A stretch of 52,023 nt of DNA. It comes from a bacterium (GTDB lineage Bacteria; Planctomycetota; UBA1135; UBA2386). The notes under the pieces are model-generated. The model made no database searches and had not been told where the DNA came from. It worked only from the letters and a program-made list of their open reading frames with translations. Location: contig JANSXC010000035.1 of assembly GCA_024743115.1 (NCBI GenBank), positions 1-52,023 on the forward strand, read 5' to 3'. The translations under genes and the position numbers were made by a program. Shown here one piece after another: positions 16,612 to 24,975 of the stretch. How positions within the stretch are numbered: the stretch's first letter is position 1; every line of letters begins with the position of its first letter.

Positions 16612-19600
16612 ATGGATGATCTGCCGCTCGACTCTCTCGCCAGCTCCGAGACCGCGACCCCCGAGCTCGACTTTGCACGCTTCGGATCCGACGGCGATGC
16701 CACGGCGCTGCATCGCGCGCTGGAGGCCGTCTCGCCACAGGTGGCGACCGCGGCACATCATTTCGCAGGCCGCCCCGAGGACGCCGAGGATCTCGTGCAG
16801 GAAACCTTCCTGCGCGCGATCCGTCAGGCCGAACGGTTCGACCCGAACCGATCGCTGACCGGTTGGCTCTACGGCATCCTGCGCCACGTCGCACAAGAAC
16901 AGCGCCGGCGCCGCCAGAGATCGGCGCTCACGGCCGACCCGATCGCGGATCGCGACCCGAGTCTCGAACTCGCCGAACGCGAAACCGCAGCGATGATCCA
17001 GCAGGCGCTGCGCGGCGTGCCGGCGAACTACCGGGACGTACTGCACCGGCGCCTCGTCGATGGCCAGGGCGCTGTCGAGATCGCGCGCGCCCTGCGAACT
17101 CCGGTCGCGACCGTGCGCTCCAAGCTGCAACGCGGACTGCGACTGCTGCGCCAACTGCTGCCGGCCGGACTCGGCGTTGCGCTCTATGCCGCGTGCGCAC
17201 CGCGGGCGCGAGCCGCGATCGTGCGCCGCGCGCTGCCACCAACGCGCACCCTCCCGGTCAACCCGGGCACCCTGCGCCTCTGGCTCTTGCCGCTCGCAGC
17301 GGCAGGGATCGTGGCGCTCGGCATCGCAATGCTGACGATCGACCTCGACGGCGTGCCGGCCAGGCCGGCCCCGCCCAGGCCCTCGCGAACGGCGGCGATC
17401 TATGCCCCAGCCGAGCAGCCCGCGACAGTCCCGACCGAACGGATCGCGGTCACCCAACCCGAGGTCACGGTTCGCGGCGTGGTCGACGTCGGCACGGCCT
17501 ACGAGTGGCGCGATGCGACGCTGCGCGCCGTCGCCGTAGCACCCGCGATCACCCCCGTCCTCCTCGTTGGTGTCGCGCTCGATCCCGACGCCGCCGCGGC
17601 GGCCGCAAGGTTGCAGGAACTGACAAACGGAGCAGCCGCGGCGACCGCAGCGGTCACCACGACCGGCGAGTTCGAACTTCGGTTGCCGGCCGGCAGCTAC
17701 GTGCTCGACCTCGTCGATGACCGCTGCGGCCTGCTCGCGCCACGGGTCGTCGCCGTCCCGGCAACGGCTGCCGAGCAACCATGCCACGACGTCGGCGTCC
17801 TGCTGGGCTACCACGGCCGCACCCTGAGTGGCCGCGTGCCCCCACCAGCGAACATCGCCCGCGTCACGCTCTTCGCGCAACCGGAAGCCCTCGACCCGTT
17901 CTCCGATACGACGGTCTCACAAACCGCTCGTCGCGGCCGACTCGTGGCGCCAGTCGACGAGCGCGGCGAGTTCCTGCTGCGCGCAGTCTGGCGCAACTGC
18001 GCCGGCACGCTGGTCGCCGACGGCCACGATGGGCGCTGGTTCGCCAGGATCGAACCGCAAACCGGTCCGCCGCACGCCCGCAGCGCGGGCGCCGCAACCG
18101 AGACCGTCACGCTGCAACCCGCGACCCGCACGTTGACGGTCCATCTCGAAGGAGCCGACGTCGCGCCCGCGACCCCGGGCGAGCTGTGGCTGACCCACGA
18201 ATCGGGGTTTGAAACCCGTATGCCGGTCACCCGGGACGAGTTCACCATCCCGCACCTCTTGCCGGGCAGCCACACGATCACTTTTCACGGCAGGACGGGC
18301 GACTGCCGCTGCCGCCGAATCGAGTCGCACCTCGACACGGTCTGGCTGCGGCGCCCGCAACGGCCACCGCTGCAGGGCCTGGTGCTCGACTCGAACGGGG
18401 ACCCGGTTGCCGGCGCCCAGGTGTTCGCAGTCGAGCTGACGGACAACCCGCGGCCACCACCGAGACCGACCCGCGCCTACTCGGACGCTGCCGGGAGGTT
18501 CACGCTGCCGGCGCCGACCACGCCCGCCGCGCACCTCGCCGTGGACGCGGGCTCCGGCCGCCGCCTCGTCATCCGGGTCGCGGAGCGGCAGCAACTCGAG
18601 GTGCGCGTGCCCACGATCCAGCGGCTGACCGGTCGCGTCACGGCGTCGAGTGGCAAGGGCGCAGTGGTCATCACCCGACTCACCGACCGGGACACGACCG
18701 GTCAGCTGCTACCTCGCGCCACCACCCACTGGCTCGCGGCCGATGGAACGTTCGAGGTCCCCGACCTGCCCTCCGACTGCGGCAGCGTGCACATCCTCGC
18801 ATCCGGTGTCGGCGGCGCCACCATCCGGCTCGATGAGGCAACCGTGGTCGATGGCGGACTCGACCTCGGAGACGTCGAGCTCGAGCCCTACTCGAACCTT
18901 CACGGCCAGGTCGTCGACGAGGGGGGCCACCCCGTGCCGGACGCCATCGTTGCCGCACTGGTGCCCGGACTCGGCCAGGCGCGCTCGCTGCTGCAACATC
19001 CCCGACGCACCGACGGCTGCGGCCGGTTCACGTTCGCGATGCCGCTTACACCGGGACTCGAACTCGTCGCCTGGACGCGTGACTACGAATCTCGTGGCTC
19101 GCGGCCGATCGAACTCGAGGATTTCGGGGCAGCCGCATCGGCGACCGGAACTCCACTCGAACTCGTGGTGCACCGGCACCAGGAGCCCGGCACGACAACG
19201 AACAGCGCCGGACCGGCAGCCGTTGACGACCCGGAATCGGTGAGCGCTGCGACCGCCCGATGCCGCGTGACGATCACCGTGCCCGAGCAGTACTGCCGGC
19301 CCGGCGCCGAGTTGCTCCTCGCTACCGAAGGGGGCGGACTCCAGCCGCTGGTCAGGTCCGCCGCCAAGAGCGTGGTGGTCGAGCTGCCGCCCGGGCACTG
19401 GACACTCGACGTGGCAATCCAGGGCAAGGTGCTCGACATCGGCCGGCGCCTGCTCCTCACGCGCGCCGATCGCGCCACCGCCGTGACGCTGCACCCAGAG
19501 GAGACCCGCATCAGGGGGGAGATTCGCGGTGGCGAAGCCAACCACCCTGCCATGGTCGTTCTCATGCCCGCCGATGCGGAACGCAGTGTCGTGTTCGTAC

Positions 19601-19965
19601 CCGTGGGACCGAGTCGCGAGTTCGAACAGGCCGGCATCGACCCCGACAACACGCAGGTCCTCGTGCTCAGTGGGACAGCGACCGAAGCGCTGTGCGCCAA
19701 GGGCACCGGCCGCGACGGGGTGTTCACGCTGCAACCGACAGCAACCGTGAGCTGGACCCCGGACCCCACAGCGACAACCGAGCCCGCCATCGTTCATCTC
19801 GAACGCCTCGACGGGCGAACATTGCGGATGCCACTCACTCTGGAACGGCGCGGAACTTCCCGATTCGTCACAGTTCCGCCGGGTCGGATCACGCTACGCA
19901 TCGCCGATCGCGAGCACGAGGTCACGGTGCAGACCGGCGAGGAGGTCGCCCTCGAGGACAAGTGA
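16612..19965 (+). CDS. ECF sigma factor fused to a membrane anchor and large carboxypeptidase-regulatory-like region
   Basis: This encodes 1117 aa. The frame is open upstream, but the ATG at 16612 leads straight into sigma region 2 after a short acidic tail. Region 2 covers about 35-105 (DLVQETFLRAIRQAERF at 60-76; GWLYGILRHVAQEQRRRR). Region 4 covers about 127-184 (VPANYRDVLHRRLVDGQGAV; VATVRSKLQRGLRLLRQLLP). A membrane helix lies at 221-243 (LRLWLLPLAAAGIVALGIAM). About 870 residues follow, mostly beta-rich. Two stretches fit carboxypeptidase-regulatory-like (Ig-type) domains: about 587-665 (LQGLVLDSNGDPVAGAQVFA) and about 763-845 (LHGQVVDEGGHPVPDAIVAA). A single chain would thus join a cytoplasmic sigma factor to an extracytoplasmic sensor-like part. 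No separate anti-sigma gene is adjacent. Confidence 0.85.
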   Translation: MDDLPLDSLASSETATPELDFARFGSDGDATALHRALEAVSPQVATAAHHFAGRPEDAEDLVQETFLRAIRQAERFDPNRSLTGWLYGILRHVAQEQRRRRQRSALTADPIADRDPSLELAERETAAMIQQALRGVPANYRDVLHRRLVDGQGAVEIARALRTPVATVRSKLQRGLRLLRQLLPAGLGVALYAACAPRARAAIVRRALPPTRTLPVNPGTLRLWLLPLAAAGIVALGIAMLTIDLDGVPARPAPPRPSRTAAIYAPAEQPATVPTERIAVTQPEVTVRGVVDVGTAYEWRDATLRAVAVAPAITPVLLVGVALDPDAAAAAARLQELTNGAAAATAAVTTTGEFELRLPAGSYVLDLVDDRCGLLAPRVVAVPATAAEQPCHDVGVLLGYHGRTLSGRVPPPANIARVTLFAQPEALDPFSDTTVSQTARRGRLVAPVDERGEFLLRAVWRNCAGTLVADGHDGRWFARIEPQTGPPHARSAGAATETVTLQPATRTLTVHLEGADVAPATPGELWLTHESGFETRMPVTRDEFTIPHLLPGSHTITFHGRTGDCRCRRIESHLDTVWLRRPQRPPLQGLVLDSNGDPVAGAQVFAVELTDNPRPPPRPTRAYSDAAGRFTLPAPTTPAAHLAVDAGSGRRLVIRVAERQQLEVRVPTIQRLTGRVTASSGKGAVVITRLTDRDTTGQLLPRATTHWLAADGTFEVPDLPSDCGSVHILASGVGGATIRLDEATVVDGGLDLGDVELEPYSNLHGQVVDEGGHPVPDAIVAALVPGLGQARSLLQHPRRTDGCGRFTFAMPLTPGLELVAWTRDYESRGSRPIELEDFGAAASATGTPLELVVHRHQEPGTTTNSAGPAAVDDPESVSAATARCRVTITVPEQYCRPGAELLLATEGGGLQPLVRSAAKSVVVELPPGHWTLDVAIQGKVLDIGRRLLLTRADRATAVTLHPEETRIRGEIRGGEANHPAMVVLMPADAERSVVFVPVGPSREFEQAGIDPDNTQVLVLSGTATEALCAKGTGRDGVFTLQPTATVSWTPDPTATTEPAIVHLERLDGRTLRMPLTLERRGTSRFVTVPPGRITLRIADREHEVTVQTGEEVALEDK

Positions 19966-20000
19966 CGATCTTGCATCCACTGCCGCCCGCCCCCGCAAGA

Positions 20001-20019
20001 GGAGGTGGCCCCCACCTCC
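20001..20019 (+). promoter_or_regulatory. 8-bp hairpin with a buried GGAGG just upstream of the metallopeptidase start
   Basis: GGAGGTGG (20001-20008) and CCACCTCC (20012-20019) pair perfectly around a CCC loop. It sits 36 nt after the stop of the sigma-fusion gene and 18 nt before the ATG at 20038. It could end the upstream transcript. It could also tie up the strong Shine-Dalgarno-like GGAGG. A second AGGA closer to the ATG (20027-20030) is free. Confidence 0.45.
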
Positions 20020-20037
20020 GTTCCCCAGGACATCGCG

Positions 20038-22776
20038 ATGCAACGACTCCATCTTCTCCTGCTCACCGCAATCCTCCCACCATTCTGCGCCCCGTCACTC
20101 GGTGCGCAATCCGCCAACGGGTGGCGCCACACCGACCAGCCCCAGGCCAGCCGCGCCCACGAAGTCCGCACGGCCTGGGAGCGGTTCGCGGCGCTCGGCG
20201 CGCCCGGCGAGTGGCATGTGCAGTGGTCGGCGGCCGCCGGTACGCCGCAGGCGATCTACGGCCCCGGCCTGCGAATCAGCGCAGCGGCCGTCGAGGACCG
20301 CGAACGCGCGCAGCGGCTCGCGCGCGATTTCCTCGCAACACACGCCGCACTGCTCGGCACCGGTAACTCGACCGCGGTCGAACGCACGTTCACGCGCATC
20401 GGCAACACCTGGGTGGCGGTCTACGACCAGCGCTTCGCGGGCCTGCCCGTGATCGATGGCCGGTTCGACGTCCGCCTCAAGACCAACGGCGTCGTCGCCT
20501 TGTTCGGCAGCGTCGCATTCGAGTTGCCCGCCGATTTCACCGCGACCCCGCAGCTGTCGGCGGATCTCGCTGCCGCCAACGCCGTCGCCGAACTCGGGAT
20601 CCCGCGCCGCACCGACCGCGTCGGCACGTCGATACCCGGCGAACTCGTGATCTGGGCAAAGGGCCTCAGCACGGTCCGGACGACGCCGCGCCTCGCCTGG
20701 CAGATCGCCGTCGTCGACGGCCGCGCTTTCGTCGATGCCACAACGGGCGCCGTGCTCGAGCATCGCCACGACAAGTACGGATTGGAGCGCGAGCGTGGCC
20801 GCACGAACCGCAACCGGCCCAAGCCGTCATCCGCGTCCACCGGTGGCGCGCCGCTCCACGGTCCGTTCGTCAACGTGACGGGAACCGTAATGGCGTTCGT
20901 CGCCGACGACATCTCGCCCGCGAGCACGCCACGCAACGTCCCACTCGGTGGCGTGCGCGTGCAGGTACAGGGCGGCAACTCGGCGTTCACCGACGCTCAG
21001 GGCGCGTTCGACATCCAGCACGCGGGCACGGCCCAGGTCACGATACTCGTCGACCTGCAGAATGCGGCGCACGTCGGCTCGACGACGACGGGCCAGGGTG
21101 CGCAGCTCTCGACCTCGGTCGCCGCGACCCCGGGCACCCCGGCGACGATCCAGCTCACGACAGCGAGCTCGCCCATCAGCGACATCGCACAGGCCACGGC
21201 GTACTCGCTCACGGATCGCGTCGCCGAGTACGTGCGCCAGACCCACATCCTCGGGAACAACGCGACGCTCGCGAGCCTCGACTCGATCAACGTCAACGTC
21301 ATGGACACGAGCACCCCTTGCAACGCGTTCTTCTCCGGCAACCAGATCTCGTTCGGCATCGCGCAGTCAGGTCAGTGCACGGGCCAGATGGCGTTCAGTA
21401 CCGTGGTCGAACACGAGTGGGGTCACGCACTCGACTACGCGTTTGGCAATATCACGAGCAACGACGGTCTGTCCGAAGGAATCGCGGATGCGGTGGCCAT
21501 CCTGTTCACGGGACAGCCACTCATCGGCAAGGACTTCCTGGGCGCCGGGCAACACGTTCGCGACGCGACCAACAACCACCAGTTCCCCACAGGATCCGGC
21601 GTTCACGAGAAGGGCCAGAGCTGGATGGGCGGCTGCTGGAAAGCACGGCAAGCGTTGATCGCGTCCCTCGGCAGCACCCAGGGCCTGCAACACGCCGAAC
21701 AGATCCTCATCGGCTCGATCGCCGCGAACCCGGGCAGCCAGCCGCAGGCCCTGCGCGAGGTGTTCGTACTCGACGACAATGACGGCAACCTCAACAACGG
21801 CACCCCCAACTGCAACGACCTGTTCGCGAGCTTCACGACGACGCACTCGATCCCGAGCCCGGTGAGTTCCTGCAGCACCAACCCCGGCATCGTGACGGCC
21901 TACGGCAGCGGCTGCCCCGGCAGCGGCCTGACGCCGTCGTTCTGCGAACAGAGCAACGGCAATGGCGGCACCCTCGAACCGCCGGCACCGACGGGCTTCG
22001 TGCTCGCGTACGCGGCGACGCCGACGAGCGCGATCACGGTCACGGGAATCGAACTCTACACGCAGGCCACGGGCTCGACGCTCACCGACACCGTCAGCAT
22101 CCACGCCGACGCCGGCGGCCAACCCGCGGCCAGCGCGATCGCGTCGCTGACCATCACGCTCACGGGCACTGCCGGCTGGCACAGCGCACCGGCCAACCCG
22201 CCGCTCCAGCTCAACGCCAACCAGACGTACTGGATCGTGCATCGCGCTGACAACATCGTTCCCGCGCTCGTCACGGGCGGCGCGTCACCGGCGACACCGA
22301 CTCTCGTCGATCCGGGCTTCGGCTTCTGGCTCGGACTGCCGCCGGGCATCCACGACGGCCCGGCCTGGCGACTGTCCTGCCAGAACGGCGGCCAACCAGG
22401 CGCCGTCCCGACGCTCGTCGGCAACGGGCTGCCGGTCACCGGTCAGACCGCGAACCTCGACCTCAGCATGGCCGCACCGTCCGCGCTCGCACTGTTCCTC
22501 CTCGGCACTTCGGACTCGCAGTACATGGGCAACACCCTGCCCTACAGCCTCGCTGGACTCGGCGGGGCGGGCTGCGACATCCTCGCGGCGCCAGAGGTCA
22601 CGGCGGCGGTGTTCACCGACACGGCGGGCGCGGGGCAGTTCCCGTTCGTGGTCCCCAACTCCCCGGCCGTCGTTGACCTGCACGTCTACACGCAGGTCGC
22701 GATGATCGACCCGGCCGCGAACGCGCTCGGCATCGCGGTGAGCAACGCGCTGGATCTCGAGATCGGCATCCCGTAG
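20038..22776 (+). CDS. secreted thermolysin-like (gluzincin) metallopeptidase with C-terminal modules
   Basis: This encodes 912 aa. The ATG at 20038 follows AGGA by 7 nt and opens a signal peptide (MQRLHLLLLTAILPPFCAPS, then LGAQS). A GTG at 20005 in frame gives no signal. Residues up to about 250 look like the FTP/PepSY propeptide of fungalysin and thermolysin relatives (VAVYDQRFAGLPVIDGRFDV; AWQIAVVDGRAFVDATTGAV). An inserted beta domain lies at about 285-385. The catalytic motif is H459-E460-W461-G462-H463, with GLSEGIADAVA about 20 residues later supplying the third zinc ligand Glu. The C-terminal 280 or so residues are beta-rich and Cys-containing (GSGCPGSG onward) and end in a module resembling those of two other secreted proteins in the window. 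It is probably an exported, self-activating protease. Confidence 0.87.
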   Translation: MQRLHLLLLTAILPPFCAPSLGAQSANGWRHTDQPQASRAHEVRTAWERFAALGAPGEWHVQWSAAAGTPQAIYGPGLRISAAAVEDRERAQRLARDFLATHAALLGTGNSTAVERTFTRIGNTWVAVYDQRFAGLPVIDGRFDVRLKTNGVVALFGSVAFELPADFTATPQLSADLAAANAVAELGIPRRTDRVGTSIPGELVIWAKGLSTVRTTPRLAWQIAVVDGRAFVDATTGAVLEHRHDKYGLERERGRTNRNRPKPSSASTGGAPLHGPFVNVTGTVMAFVADDISPASTPRNVPLGGVRVQVQGGNSAFTDAQGAFDIQHAGTAQVTILVDLQNAAHVGSTTTGQGAQLSTSVAATPGTPATIQLTTASSPISDIAQATAYSLTDRVAEYVRQTHILGNNATLASLDSINVNVMDTSTPCNAFFSGNQISFGIAQSGQCTGQMAFSTVVEHEWGHALDYAFGNITSNDGLSEGIADAVAILFTGQPLIGKDFLGAGQHVRDATNNHQFPTGSGVHEKGQSWMGGCWKARQALIASLGSTQGLQHAEQILIGSIAANPGSQPQALREVFVLDDNDGNLNNGTPNCNDLFASFTTTHSIPSPVSSCSTNPGIVTAYGSGCPGSGLTPSFCEQSNGNGGTLEPPAPTGFVLAYAATPTSAITVTGIELYTQATGSTLTDTVSIHADAGGQPAASAIASLTITLTGTAGWHSAPANPPLQLNANQTYWIVHRADNIVPALVTGGASPATPTLVDPGFGFWLGLPPGIHDGPAWRLSCQNGGQPGAVPTLVGNGLPVTGQTANLDLSMAAPSALALFLLGTSDSQYMGNTLPYSLAGLGGAGCDILAAPEVTAAVFTDTAGAGQFPFVVPNSPAVVDLHVYTQVAMIDPAANALGIAVSNALDLEIGIP

Positions 22777-22799
22777 CGCGCCCCCGTCGTTGTTACCGA

Positions 22800-22821
22800 G
22801 CGCCGGCCAGTGCACCGGCGC
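22800..22821. terminator. bidirectional hairpin between convergent genes
   Basis: GCGCCGG (22800-22806) pairs with CCGGCGC (22815-22821) around an 8-nt loop. It lies between the stops at 22776 (+) and 22829 (-) and can serve both transcripts. There is no clear U-tract. Confidence 0.55.
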
Positions 22822-22828
22822 CGAATCG

Positions 22829-23383
22829 CTACTGCTCGGGCCGCAGGTAGGTGGCGGCGCGCTGCACGTAGTGTTTCGCCCGCCAGCGCTGGCCGGCCAT
22901 TTCCTCCTCGGTGACCTCGCGCACGACGCGACCCGGCATGCCGAGCACGACGGACCGCGGTGGGATCACCGCGTCCTCTTTGACGAGCGCACCCGCACCG
23001 ATGATCGAGTATTCGCCGATGCGCGCGCCGCCGAGCACGATGCTGCCCATTCCGATCAGCGCGTAGTCACCGATTTCGACGCCGTGCACGATCGCGGAGT
23101 GACCGATCGTGACGCCGCGACCGATCGTGAGCGGCGCGCCGACGTCGATGTGCACGCACGTGTTGTCCTGCACGTTGGTGTCGTCGCCGATCTCGATCCA
23201 GCTGTCGTCGCCACGGATCGTGACGCCGAACCAGATGCCGACGTCCTTGCCGAGTCGCACGTCCCCCACCACCGTCGCGTTGTCGGCGATCATCGCACCA
23301 CCGCGTCGCGTGAAGCGGCCGATCATGTCGGGATGGATGAGGAACTCACGCTCGGGCGGCGTGCCGGTGTAGTCGGGGCTCAT
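22829..23383 (-). CDS. gamma-carbonic-anhydrase-like left-handed beta-helix protein
   Basis: This encodes 184 aa. The ATG at 23383 overlaps the stop of the CPBP gene (ATGA). Hexapeptide repeats run from about 30 to 150 (ATVVGDVRLGKDVGIWFGVT; IIGAGALVKEDAVI; VVLGMPGRVVREV). The three metal-binding histidines of the gamma class are present: H78 in CVHID, and H95 and H100 in IGHSAIVHG. The short form without the extra acidic loop matches YrdA/PaaY/CaiE-type proteins, which form trimers with zinc at subunit interfaces. Carbonic anhydrase activity is possible but many relatives show none. Family confidence is high, function moderate. Confidence 0.88.
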   Translation of the reverse strand: MSPDYTGTPPEREFLIHPDMIGRFTRRGGAMIADNATVVGDVRLGKDVGIWFGVTIRGDDSWIEIGDDTNVQDNTCVHIDVGAPLTIGRGVTIGHSAIVHGVEIGDYALIGMGSIVLGGARIGEYSIIGAGALVKEDAVIPPRSVVLGMPGRVVREVTEEEMAGQRWRAKHYVQRAATYLRPEQ

Positions 23384-24039
23384 GCGGGGTACATCCAGTC
23401 GAGAGTCTCGGGCCAGGCGATCGCGACCGCGACCGTCAGCCCGTTGTGGATCGCGTGGGCGAGGATCGCGGGCAGCAGCGCATCGTAGCGGTGCCGCAGC
23501 CAACCGAAGAGCAGCGCAAGCACGCCGATCGGAAACGCATAGGCCACGCCGTGGGCGAGGCCGAACAGCAGCGCCGTGCCGAGTTGTGACAGCAGGAACG
23601 ACGAGCGGGAACGGAACGCCGTGTAGAGATAGCCGCGAAACAGCAGCTCTTCCCAGAGCGGCGCTACGATCACGACGGCGAACAGCACGAGGCCGAGTTG
23701 CGCCGCACTCGGATCACCGCCCGCGAGTTGCCGCAGCGTCGCCTGTGGGGCCACGGGATGGCCCAACCAGTGCATCAACTGCAGATAGCCGATCGCGATC
23801 GCGAGCCAGAGCACGACGAACGGTGCGTAGCAGAGCAGCACGCGGCTCGCGCGCACGGGCCGCCAGCCGACGCGCGGTGGCGACAGACCGACGAGCACGA
23901 ACAGCAGCATGACACCGAGCCAGAAGTCGACCGTCCACGCGATGACCGCGGTGCCAGCCGCGAGGACCGCTTGCGGGATCGGCGCGAGATCGGCCAGCGG
24001 CGGCCGGGCACCGCCGGGTTGGGGCCCCGCGCTGGTCAC
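23380..24039 (-). CDS. CPBP-family intramembrane metalloprotease (CAAX/bacteriocin-processing type)
   Basis: This encodes 219 aa starting at GTG 24039, 31 nt downstream of thiG. It has about six hydrophobic segments (for example VLLCYAPFVVLWLAIAIGYL and LGLVLFAVVIVAPLW). The conserved motifs are E130-E131-LLFRG, H163 (FGLAHG) and H195 (LAHAIHN), the glutamate and histidine set that binds metal in this family. It should cleave a protein within or near the membrane; the substrate is unknown. It overlaps the next gene by ATGA, so the two are probably translated together. Confidence 0.87.
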   Translation of the reverse strand: MTSAGPQPGGARPPLADLAPIPQAVLAAGTAVIAWTVDFWLGVMLLFVLVGLSPPRVGWRPVRASRVLLCYAPFVVLWLAIAIGYLQLMHWLGHPVAPQATLRQLAGGDPSAAQLGLVLFAVVIVAPLWEELLFRGYLYTAFRSRSSFLLSQLGTALLFGLAHGVAYAFPIGVLALLFGWLRHRYDALLPAILAHAIHNGLTVAVAIAWPETLDWMYPA

Positions 24040-24070
24040 GCCGCCCCCGCCGCACCGTTCTGCGGTCCGT

Positions 24071-24859
24071 TCATTCCCCGGCGATCACGCCCGCCGTCGG
24101 CGACGATGCACTGGCGTAGAGCTTGCGGCCGATGCGCCCGGCGAGGAACGCATCGCGCCCGGCTTCGGCCGCGGCCTTCATGGCGCGCGCCATGCGCACC
24201 GGCTCCTTGGCGAGCGCGACGCCGGTGTTGAGCAGCACCCCCTCGGCGCCGAGCTCGAACGCGATCGTGACATCGCTCGCGGTACCGACGCCGGCGTCGA
24301 CGATCACGGGCACGTTGGCGCGCTCGAGAATGATGCGGATGTTGTTGGGATTCTGGATGCCCTGGCCACTGCCGATCGGTGCACCAGCCGGCATCACCGC
24401 CGCGACGCCCGCGTCCTCGAGGCGTTTGGCGAGGATCGGATCGTCGCTCGTGTAGCACAGCACGGTGAAGTCCTCGGCTACGAGAGTCTTCGCGGCCTCG
24501 AGCGTGCCGACGGGATCGGGCAGCAGCGTCTGCTGATCACCGAGCACCTCGAGCTTGACGAGATCACCCATACCGAGCTCGCGGCCGAGGCGCGCCGTGC
24601 GCACTGCGTGGTCCGCGTCGAAGCAGCCCGCCGTGTTCGGCAGCAACACGTACTTCTCACGCGGCAGGTAATCGAGCAGCGACTTGCCGTCGGGCACGCC
24701 GATCTGCATGCGGCGCACGGCGACGGTCACGCACTGCGTGCCCGACACCTCGAGCGCCTCGACCATCGAGTCCATCGACGGATACTTGCCGGTACCGAGG
24801 AACAGGCGCGACCGGAAGGAATGCTGGCCGATGACCAGCGGCTTGTCGGCGAGAGTCAC
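24071..24859 (-). CDS. thiG: thiazole synthase ThiG
   Basis: This encodes 262 aa from the GTG at 24859, matching the usual ThiG length. An in-frame ATG at 24928 would add 23 residues unlike the family. ThiG forms the thiazole phosphate of thiamine from deoxyxylulose phosphate, dehydroglycine and ThiS-thiocarboxylate. The Schiff-base lysine is K102 in LVKLEVLGD. Also visible are the opening FRSRLFLGTGKYPS, the phosphate-binding APIGSGQGIQNP, PVIVDAGVGTASD and AEGVLLNTG. No thiS, thiF, thiO or thiC is nearby, so this step stands apart from the rest of the pathway in this genome region. Confidence 0.93.
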   Translation of the reverse strand: MTLADKPLVIGQHSFRSRLFLGTGKYPSMDSMVEALEVSGTQCVTVAVRRMQIGVPDGKSLLDYLPREKYVLLPNTAGCFDADHAVRTARLGRELGMGDLVKLEVLGDQQTLLPDPVGTLEAAKTLVAEDFTVLCYTSDDPILAKRLEDAGVAAVMPAGAPIGSGQGIQNPNNIRIILERANVPVIVDAGVGTASDVTIAFELGAEGVLLNTGVALAKEPVRMARAMKAAAEAGRDAFLAGRIGRKLYASASSPTAGVIAGE

Positions 24860-24975
24860 AACCGCGATCGTGCAGCAACCCCGAGCCACGAACAAGCTCG
24901 GGAACGGCAAGCCCAGCCGGCGCTGCATCCGGCAGAACGCCGCACGGCGCGCCGGATTCGCGTAACGTCCTCGCC

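Noticed and set aside
20005..20037. GTG at 20005 as the start of the metallopeptidase
   Set aside because: It lies inside the hairpin and adds residues before the signal peptide; the ATG at 20038 has an AGGA at good spacing.
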